From DASRAU01 sp035638075 (GTDB taxonomy: Bacteria; Acidobacteriota; Polarisedimenticolia; Gp22-AA2), in NCBI GenBank assembly GCA_035638075.1, contig DASRAU010000034.1, positions 273,067 to 337,066 of the forward strand: a DNA stretch of 64,000 nucleotides, given 5' to 3'. Of the stretch, positions 27,142-35,407 are shown piece by piece. A program made the position numbers and the translations under genes. Each line of letters starts with the position of its first letter. Positions within the stretch are counted from its first letter, which is position 1. The notes under the pieces were generated by a model. It searched no databases, was not told the DNA's origin, and was given only the letters and a program-made list of their open reading frames with translations.

Positions 27142-30100
27142 CTACTTCCTGGCCGGTGTGCTCGGTCCCGAACCCGGCGGCGCCGGGGGTGCGCCGGGAC
27201 AGCCGGACTCGCAGTTCACCGCGACGCGCGGAAGCGGGGCGCTCTCGGTGCCGTAGCCGGCCGGGCCGTGCGCCGTGCGCTGCTGGATCAGGTAGAAGAA
27301 GGCGCGCCCGACGGGCGGGTTCCCGGCGCCGACGGGTTCGCTCAGCGACGTGCTCGCGGTGTCGCGCGCGAGTGCCCGGACCGAACCGACGTCGAGCGCG
27401 CCGTTCGCGACGCGCCAGCCGCCGAGATCGCCGGTGATGAGGTCGTACCCGGTCGCGCCGGACACGGCCGGCCAGAAGATCCGCACGGCGCCGTTGCCGC
27501 TGACCACGGGCTCGAGCTGCATCACGAGCGGTTCGGGTCCCTGGCCCAGGTCATGAGGCACCGTGACGGTCGCGACCGCCGTCGTGCCGTTGCCGCTCGC
27601 GTCCACGGCGCGATAGGTCAGGATGTAGACACGCCCGGAGCCCTGGCCATCGCGCTCGGCGCGCAGCAGCAGCGACGCATCCGCAGTGCCGATCTCTGCC
27701 CCTTGCACGTCCGAGGTCGTCGCGCCGTCGGCGCTGCCCGCCGCGTCATCCCCTTCGCTGCTGCTCACCGAGACCAGGCTGACCACGACCGATGCGGGAC
27801 TGCAGGCGTCGGTGGTGTCCCAGGCGACCTGCACCGGAACCAGACCGTGGTTCGGGGGCCAGAGCGAGCCGGGATCCGTCTGGAGCGTCAGGGTCGGTGG
27901 ACGGGTGTCGCGGACGACGAACGTGGCGCTGGTCGTTCCGGTGTGCCCGGCGCGGTCGGTGACCTTCAAGGTGATGACGTGCGTCCCGAGCGGCAGGTCG
28001 AGCGTCAGCGTCTCTCCCGAGCCGAGCAGGCGCTCGGCGGCGCCGCCGAAATCCTCGTACCAGTCGAACGCCGCGATGTCGTCGTTGGTCCCGGGGGTGG
28101 AGTCGGCGTCGGTCGAAGCCGTGCCGTCCAGCGTGACGGAGCCGCCCAAAGGTCCGCTGCACTCGACCGCCGGCTGGGACGCGATGGCCGCGGCCGGCGC
28201 CGAGCCGGTGACCAGTGCGAGAACTCTCTCGGCCGTGTGCTGGAAGATTCCCGAGCCGGTGGCCGGATGCGTGTTGCCGTCGCTCGCGGTGATCTCGAGC
28301 CTGCAGGGCGTGGCCGGGAGGAGCGCCGTGATGTCGAGCGTGCCCGGCAGAACCGACGCGTACGGAATGTCGATCACCGGCGGCGTGCCGGGAACGAGGA
28401 TCATCGCAGAGGCCGGTCCGACCGAGACGATCATCCAGTCGGTGCCCTCCCCGGGCCCGCCGGACACGGCGGATTGCACCGGCCGGACGCAGATGGGATA
28501 GGGCAGCGGCAGATCCGCGAGCGGCAGGAACACGTCGAACCCTCCATCCGGCTGGCGGCACGTCCCCAGGGCCAGCTCGAAGTCGGGGGCGCCGTCGTCG
28601 CAGGAGAGCATCGAGTCGAGGTCGAACAGGTACGGCTCCGACCCGTTCGCGACGCCGAAGGCGACGCCCCGGCCCGGCTGCCCGTCGGGGAGGTAGCCGC
28701 GCCCGCAGTCCATCGTCTCGAACACGTCGAGCAGCTCCCTCGGCGGCACGACGGTGACCCGCCCCGAGAGCGCCTCCCCCTGCGGGTCGTGCGCCGAGAC
28801 GGTCGTCTCGATGCGATCCGGGCCCGGGTAGCGGAAATCCCCGACACTCACCGTCGGCTGGCACGCATCGCCCGAGCCGTCATCGTTCATGTCCTCCTGT
28901 CCCGGATTGGCGCTCGCCGGGCAGTTGTCGCAGACGTCGCCCGCTCCATCCCCGTCGAGGTCCTGCTGGTCCGCGTTTGGGGTCGACGGACAGTTGTCGC
29001 AGATGTTGCCGCGGCCGTCGCCGTCGTTGTCGGGAAAGGTCGTGCCGAAGTGATTGGGACACATGTCGCAGGCATCTCCGGCGCCATCGCCGTCCTGGTT
29101 CTCCTGTCCCGGGTTGGCCGTGAACGGACAGTTGTCCTGATCGCCGCAGACGCCGTCCCGATCGAGGTCGTTGTCCGCGTCGTGCGGGCAGACATCGCAC
29201 GCGTCCCCCGGCCCGTCGCCGTCCGAGTCCACCTGGCCCGGGTTGGCGGCAAGCGGGCAGTTGTCGGGAAGACACACGTTCTGCGGGAAGCCGGGATTGC
29301 CGAAGCCGTCTCCGTCGCTGTCGCTGCAGGCGTCGCAGGCGTCGCCGAGACCATCGTGATCGAAGTCGAGCTGGTTGTTGGGCACCGTCGGGCAGTTGTC
29401 CAGCCGGCAGGTATTGGCCGGGAAGCCGGCGTCACCGGCGCCATCGTGATCGAGATCGGTGCAGGTGTCGCACACGTCCCCCCCGCTGTCCCCGTCGGCG
29501 TCTTCCTGCGCCGGATTCGCGACCGTCGGGCAGTTGTCGCAGACATCTCCGATGCCGTCGCCGTCGAGATCCGGCTGATCCGGGGTGTAATTGAACAGGC
29601 AGTTGTCGTGACAGTCGGTGACCCCGTCGTGATCCTGGTCGAGGGCGCACAGGGAGGACGCCAGGAACAGGTCGACGCGGCCGGCGTACCCCACGATGCC
29701 GCTGGTGAACCCCGGTGAACCGAGGAGCACGTCGGCTGCGCCGTCGTGGTCGAAGTCTCCCGCGCCGGAGACCGCCGCGCCCAGGTGAGCGTTGATCTGC
29801 GTTCCGTAGCTGGTCCAGAGCGGAGCGAAGTCAAGCCCGCCCGCTCGCCCCAGGTAGAGGGAGGCTTTCCCTTCCTCGTAGGGGCCGTACAGCTGGTCGC
29901 CGACGATCACGTCGGCGTAGCCGTCGGCGTTCACATCCCCCGCGGCCGCGAGCGACGCGCCGTAGTCGTTGCCATAAGGACCGGGGATGCTCCACGCCGG
30001 CGACGTCCGCAGTCCCGCCGCCGAACCGAGGTACAGAGCGGTGGTGCCTCCCCAGCCGACGAGAATGTCGCCGTACCCGTCCCCGTTCACGTCGCCGAGG

Positions 30101-32571
30101 CCGGCGACCTCTCCGAGCCGCCCGTTCGTCACCGGCCGCACGATCTTCAAAGAAGGAACGTCGTCGATCCCGCCTGGTTTGCCGTAATAAACGCGCACCT
30201 CCGAGACGGAGACGCCGAGCACGGAATGAATGGGCAACGTGATCAGGACGTCGTCGAACCCGTCCCCGTTGACATCGGGCGCGATCGCGACGGCGGGTCC
30301 GACAAACGAATCGACATCGCTGAGGAGGGTTTTCTGCACGGTCCCTCGGTGGGTGTAGACGACCACGCGAGGCCGGACACCGGGGTTGAGAGGGTTCCCA
30401 TTGCCGGCGACGAGGAAATCCGGGAAGCCGTCGCCATCGATGTCCCCGCCGCCGGCCACGGCGCTGCCGAATTGGGCGAACGGGTCATTGCCGAACTGCG
30501 TGACCGTCGGGCCGGCGGGCCCTCCGTGGAACAGGTACGCCGCACCATACGAGCCCGCCAGCGTCTGGAACGAGTAGGAGTAGTAGCCGGGGGCGCCGAC
30601 GATGAAATCGTCGTAGCCGTCATGGTCCAGATCGCCGATGCCGGCGACGGCGGCTCCGAACGCGGCCTTCCTGGGCGACGAGTTCGACCCGGCATAAACC
30701 TGGGTCCCGGCGTACGTCCAGTCCGGCGCGCGGAACGCGCCGGCCGGCGATCCGTAATAAAGATTGATACGTCCTTCGACGTCCCCCGGCGCTCCGGCGA
30801 CCACGTCGTCGATCCCGTCGCCGTTCACGTCTCCCACGTTCGCCAGGCTCGTGCCCAGGCTCCCTGACTGAAGCGATGACGCGATGCGGCAATCGACGGG
30901 GAGGCCGTCGTCGATTTCGCCGTCGCAATCGTTGTCGACACCGTCGCAGATCTCCGGGTTCCCGGGCAGGGGCGGAGGCGCGTTGCAGAAGGCCGTTCCG
31001 TCAGCGGCGCAGGTGACGGTGCCGAGCTGCCGGCAGAGTCCCGACCCCACGTAGCAGAAGGTCCCGACCGAGAAGCCTTCGTCGATGAGGTGGTTGCAAT
31101 TGTCGTCGACGAAGTTGCAGAGTTCGGCGGCGTTCGGATGCCTCGAGGGGACGCCGTCGTCGCAGTCGGCGTTCGGCCCGGTGGTGCAATAACCGTCGCC
31201 GTCGGCGTCGGTCCCGCAGGGGACGACGACCGGTCCGAAGAAGAGAAAGGCGGCCCCCTGGTCCGCCTGCGCGAAATCCTGCAAGGGCGTGCCCACCAGG
31301 ACATTGGCGCGATGGTCGCCGTCGGTGTCCCCGGCTCCCGCGAAGACCTGGCCAAATCCCTCGGTGTTGACTCCATTCGCGATCCATGCCGGCCCCGTCG
31401 CCAGCCCCGCGGCTCCCCCCAGGTAGATCTCGACGCTGGGAGAAGGGGTCGCGGTCGGGATCGTCCCGCTGGTGATGACGTCGTCGAAGCCGTCCCCATC
31501 GACGTCTCCGGCGTTTTTGGCCGTGGTCCCGCCGCGCCATGACGTGGCGACGGGGCCCGAAGGGGAGCCGCGCAAGAGCATCGATCCGCCGTAGGCGCAA
31601 CCGACGACGAGGTCGCTGTACTGATCGCCGTCGAAGTGTCCCGAAGTCAGCGAGCAGCCGAACGTGATGGCCTGGAAGCCATCACAGAACGGAAGCTGCC
31701 CCATCATGGTCCAGGCGGGCGTGGTCGAGAGGAATGTGGCGGAGCCGTAATAGAGGTAGACCCTGCCCGTGTGGCAGTTTTCCTGATAGCCCGGCTCACC
31801 GACGATGAAGTCGTCGTAGCCGTCCCCGTTGACGTCTCCCGCCCCCGACACCGTCGAGCCGAAGGGACCGCTCGGGCTGAATCCGCCCGACACGACCGAG
31901 ACCGGAGTCGATGTCAGCCCCGCCTGGGAACCGAGATACAGGAAGGCCCTTCCGGCGCTGCCCCCGAGCCCGGGAGCTCCCACGATCAGGTCGTCATAGC
32001 CGTCATTGTTGACGTCCCCGGCCGGCGCGACCGCAGCTCCGAATCGATCCAAAACGCCTGCATGACCGACCCACGCCGGAGTCGCGGCCGGCCCCGAGGC
32101 GGAGCCGAGATACAGGGAGGCTCGCCCGAGAGAATCCGGCCTGCCGATGGCATCCGGGAAGAGCGAGTCAGGCTCTCCGACGATAACGTCATCGAAGCCG
32201 TCCCCGTTGACATCGCCGGCCGAGGCCACGGCCGAACCGAATCCACCGATGGCGCCGTCGGCAGTCCAGACGGGGGTGGTGGAGGGACCGAGCGGGGAGC
32301 CGAGATAGACGAGCGCGCGCCCTTCGTGCAGGTTGGCGCTGGACGGGCTGTCATAGCCCGGTTCGCCGACGATGACGTCGTCGATGCCGTCGCCGTTGAC
32401 GTCCCCGGCGGAGGCCACGCTCGCTCCGAGATGGCCCGCGGCCTGGCCGCCCGCCACCCTCCAGGTCGGGGAGCCTCCCGGAAGCGGCGCTCCTCCCAGG
32501 GCGAGACCGCAGATGGCGAAGACCGCGACGCGAAGAAAGAGCCGGCCGGGCCCGGACAGTCGATTCGACAT
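27142..32571 (-). CDS. giant secreted FG-GAP repeat protein with MopE-like and thrombospondin type 3 repeats
   Basis: A 1809-residue extracellular protein. The start at 32571 follows GGGAGGAC; a signal peptide (LFLRVAVFAICGLALGG) comes next. Many FG-GAP/integrin-alpha-like units (GDVNGDGIDDVIVGEPGY and variants) form a first beta-propeller. Two MopE-like Asp/Cys segments follow (DADGDGYCTTG with CNFVDDNCNHLIDEGF, and CDGVDNDCDGEIDDGL), then a second FG-GAP set, then about ten thrombospondin type 3 calcium-binding repeats (DLDGDGIGDVCDNCP type). The C-terminal 600 residues hold PKD/HYR-like beta domains and end with a fibronectin-like WPAVSGATGYDLI module. It probably binds calcium at the cell surface. 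No sorting signal is evident. Function beyond adhesion or matrix is unknown. Confidence 0.88.
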   Translation of the reverse strand: MSNRLSGPGRLFLRVAVFAICGLALGGAPLPGGSPTWRVAGGQAAGHLGASVASAGDVNGDGIDDVIVGEPGYDSPSSANLHEGRALVYLGSPLGPSTTPVWTADGAIGGFGSAVASAGDVNGDGFDDVIVGEPDSLFPDAIGRPDSLGRASLYLGSASGPAATPAWVGHAGVLDRFGAAVAPAGDVNNDGYDDLIVGAPGLGGSAGRAFLYLGSQAGLTSTPVSVVSGGFSPSGPFGSTVSGAGDVNGDGYDDFIVGEPGYQENCHTGRVYLYYGSATFLSTTPAWTMMGQLPFCDGFQAITFGCSLTSGHFDGDQYSDLVVGCAYGGSMLLRGSPSGPVATSWRGGTTAKNAGDVDGDGFDDVITSGTIPTATPSPSVEIYLGGAAGLATGPAWIANGVNTEGFGQVFAGAGDTDGDHRANVLVGTPLQDFAQADQGAAFLFFGPVVVPCGTDADGDGYCTTGPNADCDDGVPSRHPNAAELCNFVDDNCNHLIDEGFSVGTFCYVGSGLCRQLGTVTCAADGTAFCNAPPPLPGNPEICDGVDNDCDGEIDDGLPVDCRIASSLQSGSLGTSLANVGDVNGDGIDDVVAGAPGDVEGRINLYYGSPAGAFRAPDWTYAGTQVYAGSNSSPRKAAFGAAVAGIGDLDHDGYDDFIVGAPGYYSYSFQTLAGSYGAAYLFHGGPAGPTVTQFGNDPFAQFGSAVAGGGDIDGDGFPDFLVAGNGNPLNPGVRPRVVVYTHRGTVQKTLLSDVDSFVGPAVAIAPDVNGDGFDDVLITLPIHSVLGVSVSEVRVYYGKPGGIDDVPSLKIVRPVTNGRLGEVAGLGDVNGDGYGDILVGWGGTTALYLGSAAGLRTSPAWSIPGPYGNDYGASLAAAGDVNADGYADVIVGDQLYGPYEEGKASLYLGRAGGLDFAPLWTSYGTQINAHLGAAVSGAGDFDHDGAADVLLGSPGFTSGIVGYAGRVDLFLASSLCALDQDHDGVTDCHDNCLFNYTPDQPDLDGDGIGDVCDNCPTVANPAQEDADGDSGGDVCDTCTDLDHDGAGDAGFPANTCRLDNCPTVPNNQLDFDHDGLGDACDACSDSDGDGFGNPGFPQNVCLPDNCPLAANPGQVDSDGDGPGDACDVCPHDADNDLDRDGVCGDQDNCPFTANPGQENQDGDGAGDACDMCPNHFGTTFPDNDGDGRGNICDNCPSTPNADQQDLDGDGAGDVCDNCPASANPGQEDMNDDGSGDACQPTVSVGDFRYPGPDRIETTVSAHDPQGEALSGRVTVVPPRELLDVFETMDCGRGYLPDGQPGRGVAFGVANGSEPYLFDLDSMLSCDDGAPDFELALGTCRQPDGGFDVFLPLADLPLPYPICVRPVQSAVSGGPGEGTDWMIVSVGPASAMILVPGTPPVIDIPYASVLPGTLDITALLPATPCRLEITASDGNTHPATGSGIFQHTAERVLALVTGSAPAAAIASQPAVECSGPLGGSVTLDGTASTDADSTPGTNDDIAAFDWYEDFGGAAERLLGSGETLTLDLPLGTHVITLKVTDRAGHTGTTSATFVVRDTRPPTLTLQTDPGSLWPPNHGLVPVQVAWDTTDACSPASVVVSLVSVSSSEGDDAAGSADGATTSDVQGAEIGTADASLLLRAERDGQGSGRVYILTYRAVDASGNGTTAVATVTVPHDLGQGPEPLVMQLEPVVSGNGAVRIFWPAVSGATGYDLITGDLGGWRVANGALDVGSVRALARDTASTSLSEPVGAGNPPVGRAFFYLIQQRTAHGPAGYGTESAPLPRVAVNCESGCPGAPPAPPGSGPSTPARK
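28880..29655 (-). repeat. thrombospondin type 3 repeat coding array
   Basis: Roughly ten units of 60-100 bases encode xDxDGxGDxCDNCPxxxNPxQ. At DNA level the block GGGCAGTTGTCGCAGAC and variants recurs, for example near 28918, 28990, 29259, 29391 and 29530. The repeats keep frame, so they are protein repeats and not a CRISPR array. Calcium binding by the Asp-rich loops is known for the family. Confidence 0.85.
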
Positions 32572-32642
32572 TTCGTCCTCCCGCCTGCGGCGCGATGCTG
32601 GAGCGGACGTTCCCTGCCTGGACACGGACGAGCGAATGCCTA

Positions 32643-32671
32643 GGAATACCGCGAAGCATCCGGTCTGTCAA
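32643..32671 (-). promoter_or_regulatory. candidate promoter of the FG-GAP gene
   Basis: Minus strand TTGACA (32666-32671), 17 bases, then TATTCC (32643-32648). The -35 is perfect, the -10 only half matches. It would give a leader of about 65 bases before the start at 32571, which has its own ribosome site. The 125-base gap holds nothing else. Confidence 0.4.
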
Positions 32672-32696
32672 TCAATTACCCCCGGGCGACCGGCCG

Positions 32697-34718
32697 CTAT
32701 TTCACGTCCGGCGCGGCGGCTTTGACCTTGGCCAGCAGGTCCTTCGCGGCGGCGGCGATCCGGTCGTCGGGCTTGTCGTCGAGCACCTGGTGGAGCAGCG
32801 CGGCGGCCGCCTTGAAGTCGCGCTTCTGGTACTTCTCGACCGCCTGGTTGTATCGGGAGACCTGGCGGTCCTCCGCCTGCGCCTGGCGCGCGGTGGCGAG
32901 GTACTCGCGCGCCTGGCGGCCGACCTCGGTGTCGTTGCCTTCCTTCGCGACCTGGTCGAAGGCGGCGATGGCCTCGTCGAAGTCCCGGGCGTTGAAGCGG
33001 GCCACGCCGTCGTTGAACAGCGTGATGAGGCGGTTCGTCGAGGTCGTCCCCTCCATCTCGGCGAGGATGCCGTCGATCTCCTTCTGCTCTTCGGTGGACG
33101 GGGCGCGCGCGCGCAGCTTGCGGAGCGACGCGAGGCCTCCCTCGATGTCGCCCTTCTGCACCCGCGCTTGCGCCTCGGCGACGTCCGCGCGCAGCAGCAC
33201 CGCCTCGCCGGCGGCTCTCTCCTGAGGGTCGCTGCTGTGGCGGACGACGCGCTCGATGAGGTCTTCGGCGCGCTGCCGCTTGCCGGAGCGCACGTACAGC
33301 TCGGCGAGATCGACCGCGACGTCGACGCGTCCCGGCGCGAGGGTGAGCGCTTTTTCGAGCGCGGCGATCCCCGGCGACACGTCGCCGCTGTCGAAGGCCC
33401 AGGTGGATCCGAGCCCGGCCCAGGCCTCGACGATGTCGGGAGAGTCCTTGAGCGCGCGCCGGAACAGATCGCGCGCCTGCAGGAGCGCCTTCGGCACGTC
33501 CCCGACCTCGCGGCGGACCATGACGCCGGGAGGGAAGGTGCGCTCCACCAGGCTGTAGGCGTAGAGCAGCGCGATCGACGGGTCGTCCGGAGCGAGCTTC
33601 AGCGCCTTGTCGAAGAGCGCGCTCGCCTCCTTGAAGCGGCCGCGCGTGTGCTCGAGCTGGCCGAGCGCCGCCCAGGCCGGGCCGTGCTTCGGGTCGAGGG
33701 CCACGGCGCGGCGCAGGTGCCGCTCCGCCTGCTTCTCCCGGCTCGGATCGAGATGGAGCAGGTAGTCGCCGAGCCGGTAGAGCAGCTCGGCACGCGGAAC
33801 GGGGGTCGCGGCCGGAAGCCGCACCGCGTCCAGCGAGCCGAGCTCCTCGTCGACACCCGTGTAGCGGTCGGCCTTGACGTAAGCGCGCAGCCGCTCGAGA
33901 AGCGCCCGCCGGTCCTCCCCGAGCATCGGCTGAATGTGCTCGCGCAGTGATCCCCCGCGCTTGATGCCGCGCAAAAACGAGCCCCCCTCGCCGCCGTTCC
34001 CGAACGCCAGGAGGTGAACCAGCGCCCATGACTCGGCATAGAAGGTCCCCAGGCGCGACCCTTCCTGGTAATCGCGCGAGCCGGTATCGATGGCGAAGAG
34101 CTGGTCGAGCGGCATCAACGGGTTGTGCGCCAGCCAGTCGCGGTGGTGATCGAGCGGCGCGCCGAGATGGGCCGACGTTCCCTGCAGCGCGAACGTGCTG
34201 AAAGTCTCGGCCATGCCCTCGTCGAGCCACAGGGGGATGTCGGTGAAGTTGTTGTTCAGGAAGAAGTGCAGGTACTCGTGGAAGACCACCTGCCACGGGT
34301 CGCCCCCGGTCACGCCGGCGTTGACCGCGATGCTGTTGCCGTCGCGATGCTTCACGAAGAACCCGGCGATGTCGGTGCGCAGGCGGTAGGGGCGGTAGTG
34401 CTCCTGGTCCTTGAAGATGAAGACGACGGTTGGGACCGGCGAACGGGCTTCGAGGTCCGTGCCCAGCCTGAGCAGCGCGGCACGGAAGGTCTCGATCTGG
34501 CGCGCCAGCTCGGCGGTGCGCTCGGGGGCCGCATCGCTGAAGATGAGGAAGTGCGGCGCCTGCAGACGAATCCACCGGTCGGACTCGGCGGGCAGCCCTT
34601 CGGGGACGACCTCGGCCCGGGCCGGCGCCGCCTGCCCCAGAAGAAGGAAGGCCGCCGCCACGAGGGCCAGGGCCCGGGACAGGGTGGCAGGCGCGCTCAC
34701 GCAGGGATTCTGCACCAC
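32697..34718 (-). CDS. exported gluzincin-type metallopeptidase with TPR repeats
   Basis: A 673-residue protein with a signal peptide (ALALVAAAFLLLGQAAPARA). Residues about 50-210 are a DUF1570-like peptidase domain with HEYLH (147-151) and a third ligand E167 in PLWLDEGMAE, the gluzincin zinc site. From about 270 on come many TPR units, for example ALDPKHGPAWAALGQLEHTRGRFKEASALFDKAL, ending in an Ala/Lys-rich helical tail. It is periplasmic or secreted; TPRs would bind partners. The start is GTG at 34718, or GTG at 34700 with a better-shaped signal peptide. It is divergent from the FmdB gene across a 34-base gap with overlapping -10 elements. Confidence 0.85.
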   Translation of the reverse strand: MVQNPCVSAPATLSRALALVAAAFLLLGQAAPARAEVVPEGLPAESDRWIRLQAPHFLIFSDAAPERTAELARQIETFRAALLRLGTDLEARSPVPTVVFIFKDQEHYRPYRLRTDIAGFFVKHRDGNSIAVNAGVTGGDPWQVVFHEYLHFFLNNNFTDIPLWLDEGMAETFSTFALQGTSAHLGAPLDHHRDWLAHNPLMPLDQLFAIDTGSRDYQEGSRLGTFYAESWALVHLLAFGNGGEGGSFLRGIKRGGSLREHIQPMLGEDRRALLERLRAYVKADRYTGVDEELGSLDAVRLPAATPVPRAELLYRLGDYLLHLDPSREKQAERHLRRAVALDPKHGPAWAALGQLEHTRGRFKEASALFDKALKLAPDDPSIALLYAYSLVERTFPPGVMVRREVGDVPKALLQARDLFRRALKDSPDIVEAWAGLGSTWAFDSGDVSPGIAALEKALTLAPGRVDVAVDLAELYVRSGKRQRAEDLIERVVRHSSDPQERAAGEAVLLRADVAEAQARVQKGDIEGGLASLRKLRARAPSTEEQKEIDGILAEMEGTTSTNRLITLFNDGVARFNARDFDEAIAAFDQVAKEGNDTEVGRQAREYLATARQAQAEDRQVSRYNQAVEKYQKRDFKAAAALLHQVLDDKPDDRIAAAAKDLLAKVKAAAPDVK

Positions 34719-34722
34719 GTTG

Positions 34723-34755
34723 CGTATAATCCCGCCCGGTTCAGGAGGAGTCGTG
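34723..34755. promoter_or_regulatory. overlapping divergent -10 elements and FmdB ribosome site
   Basis: CGTATAAT at 34723-34730 reads TATAAT on plus (34725-34730) and TATACG on minus (34723-34728). On plus it is followed by AGGAGGAG (34743-34750) and GTG at 34753. On minus it lies 4 bases from GTG 34718 or 22 bases from GTG 34700. No clear -35 is seen on either side. Confidence 0.45.
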
Positions 34756-35085
34756 CCGCTCTACGAGTACGAATGCAAGCGCTGCCACCATCGCTTCGAG
34801 CGGATCCAGAAGTTCAGCGACCCGCTCGTGAGGAAGTGCCCGAAGTGCAAGGTCGGGCGCGTCGAGAAGCTCATCTCCGCCCCGGCGGTCCAGTTCAAGG
34901 GGACCGGCTGGTACGTCACCGACTACGGCGGCAAGAAGGGGGGCGGCGAGAAGTCCGGGGGCGACAAGGGGGACTCGGGCGGCAAGGACAGCTCCGAGAA
35001 GAGCGCCTCGTCTTCCTCGGACAAGAAAGACTCCGGGAAATCCTCGGGAAAAAGCGGCGACTCGGGGAAATCGTCAAAGAGCTGA
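34753..35085 (+). CDS. FmdB family zinc ribbon protein with Ser/Lys/Gly tail
   Basis: FmdB-type proteins are small zinc ribbons annotated as putative regulators. The product (110 residues) starts VPLYEYECKRC, the family's constant opening, with C8, C11, C29 and C32 binding zinc (CHHRF; CPKCK). A short GTGWYVTDYG follows. The last 50 residues are only Gly, Lys, Ser, Asp and Glu, a disordered tail seen in some members. GTG at 34753 is fixed by AGGAGGAG. Longer frames upstream lack similarity. The exact role is unknown for the family. Confidence 0.88.
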   Translation: MPLYEYECKRCHHRFERIQKFSDPLVRKCPKCKVGRVEKLISAPAVQFKGTGWYVTDYGGKKGGGEKSGGDKGDSGGKDSSEKSASSSSDKKDSGKSSGKSGDSGKSSKS

Positions 35086-35113
35086 CGCGCCGTTTCGCTT
35101 GACTCCGCAGCGG

Positions 35114-35133
35114 GCCGGAACCCACATTCCGGC
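35114..35133 (+). other. perfect hairpin just before a start codon
   Basis: GCCGGAA, loop CCCACA, TTCCGGC: a 7-bp perfect stem ending 4 bases before the ATG at 35138. There is no T-run, so it is not a usual terminator. It could mask the start or bind a protein, or mean that the gene really starts at TTG 35099. Confidence 0.35.
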
Positions 35134-35137
35134 TGTC

Positions 35138-35398
35138 ATGAGCGCCAAGCCGCCGGCCGCCGCCAACGCTGTCGAAGCCGAACAGACCGAGTCCCTCGAC
35201 TTCGAAGCCGAATACGCGCTCGAGGCGCCGGTGAAGTGCCCCCTCTGCAAGTCTTCGGTGAAGACGCTCAACGTGCTGCGGATGCTGCGTTCGCGCGTGA
35301 ACTTCACGTCGAACCTGCCGCGGCGCGGCTGGGTCGCGACCTGCCCCTCCTGTCACGGCATCGTGACGGTCGGCGTGGCGTCGCTGCTGACCTCCTAG
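35138..35398 (+). CDS. small four-cysteine zinc-ribbon protein, unknown function
   Basis: An 86-residue product with VKCPLCKSSV near the middle and ATCPSCHGIV near the end, two CxxC knuckles that likely bind one zinc. An acidic front (EAEQTESLDFEAEYALE) precedes it. I do not know a named family. The start could be ATG 35138 or TTG 35099; neither has a ribosome site, and a hairpin lies between them. It follows the FmdB-type zinc ribbon by 52 bases on the same strand, so the two may work together. It ends 9 bases from the convergent NlpC/P60 gene. Confidence 0.6.
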   Translation: MSAKPPAAANAVEAEQTESLDFEAEYALEAPVKCPLCKSSVKTLNVLRMLRSRVNFTSNLPRRGWVATCPSCHGIVTVGVASLLTS

Positions 35399-35407
35399 TT
35401 TTTTCCT

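Noticed and set aside
28880..29655. Regularly spaced direct repeats resembling a CRISPR array
   Set aside because: Repeats are imperfect, keep reading frame and encode thrombospondin type 3 motifs. There are no cas genes.
35396..35406. T-run after the zinc-ribbon gene as an intrinsic terminator
   Set aside because: TAGTTTTTT has no stem before it.
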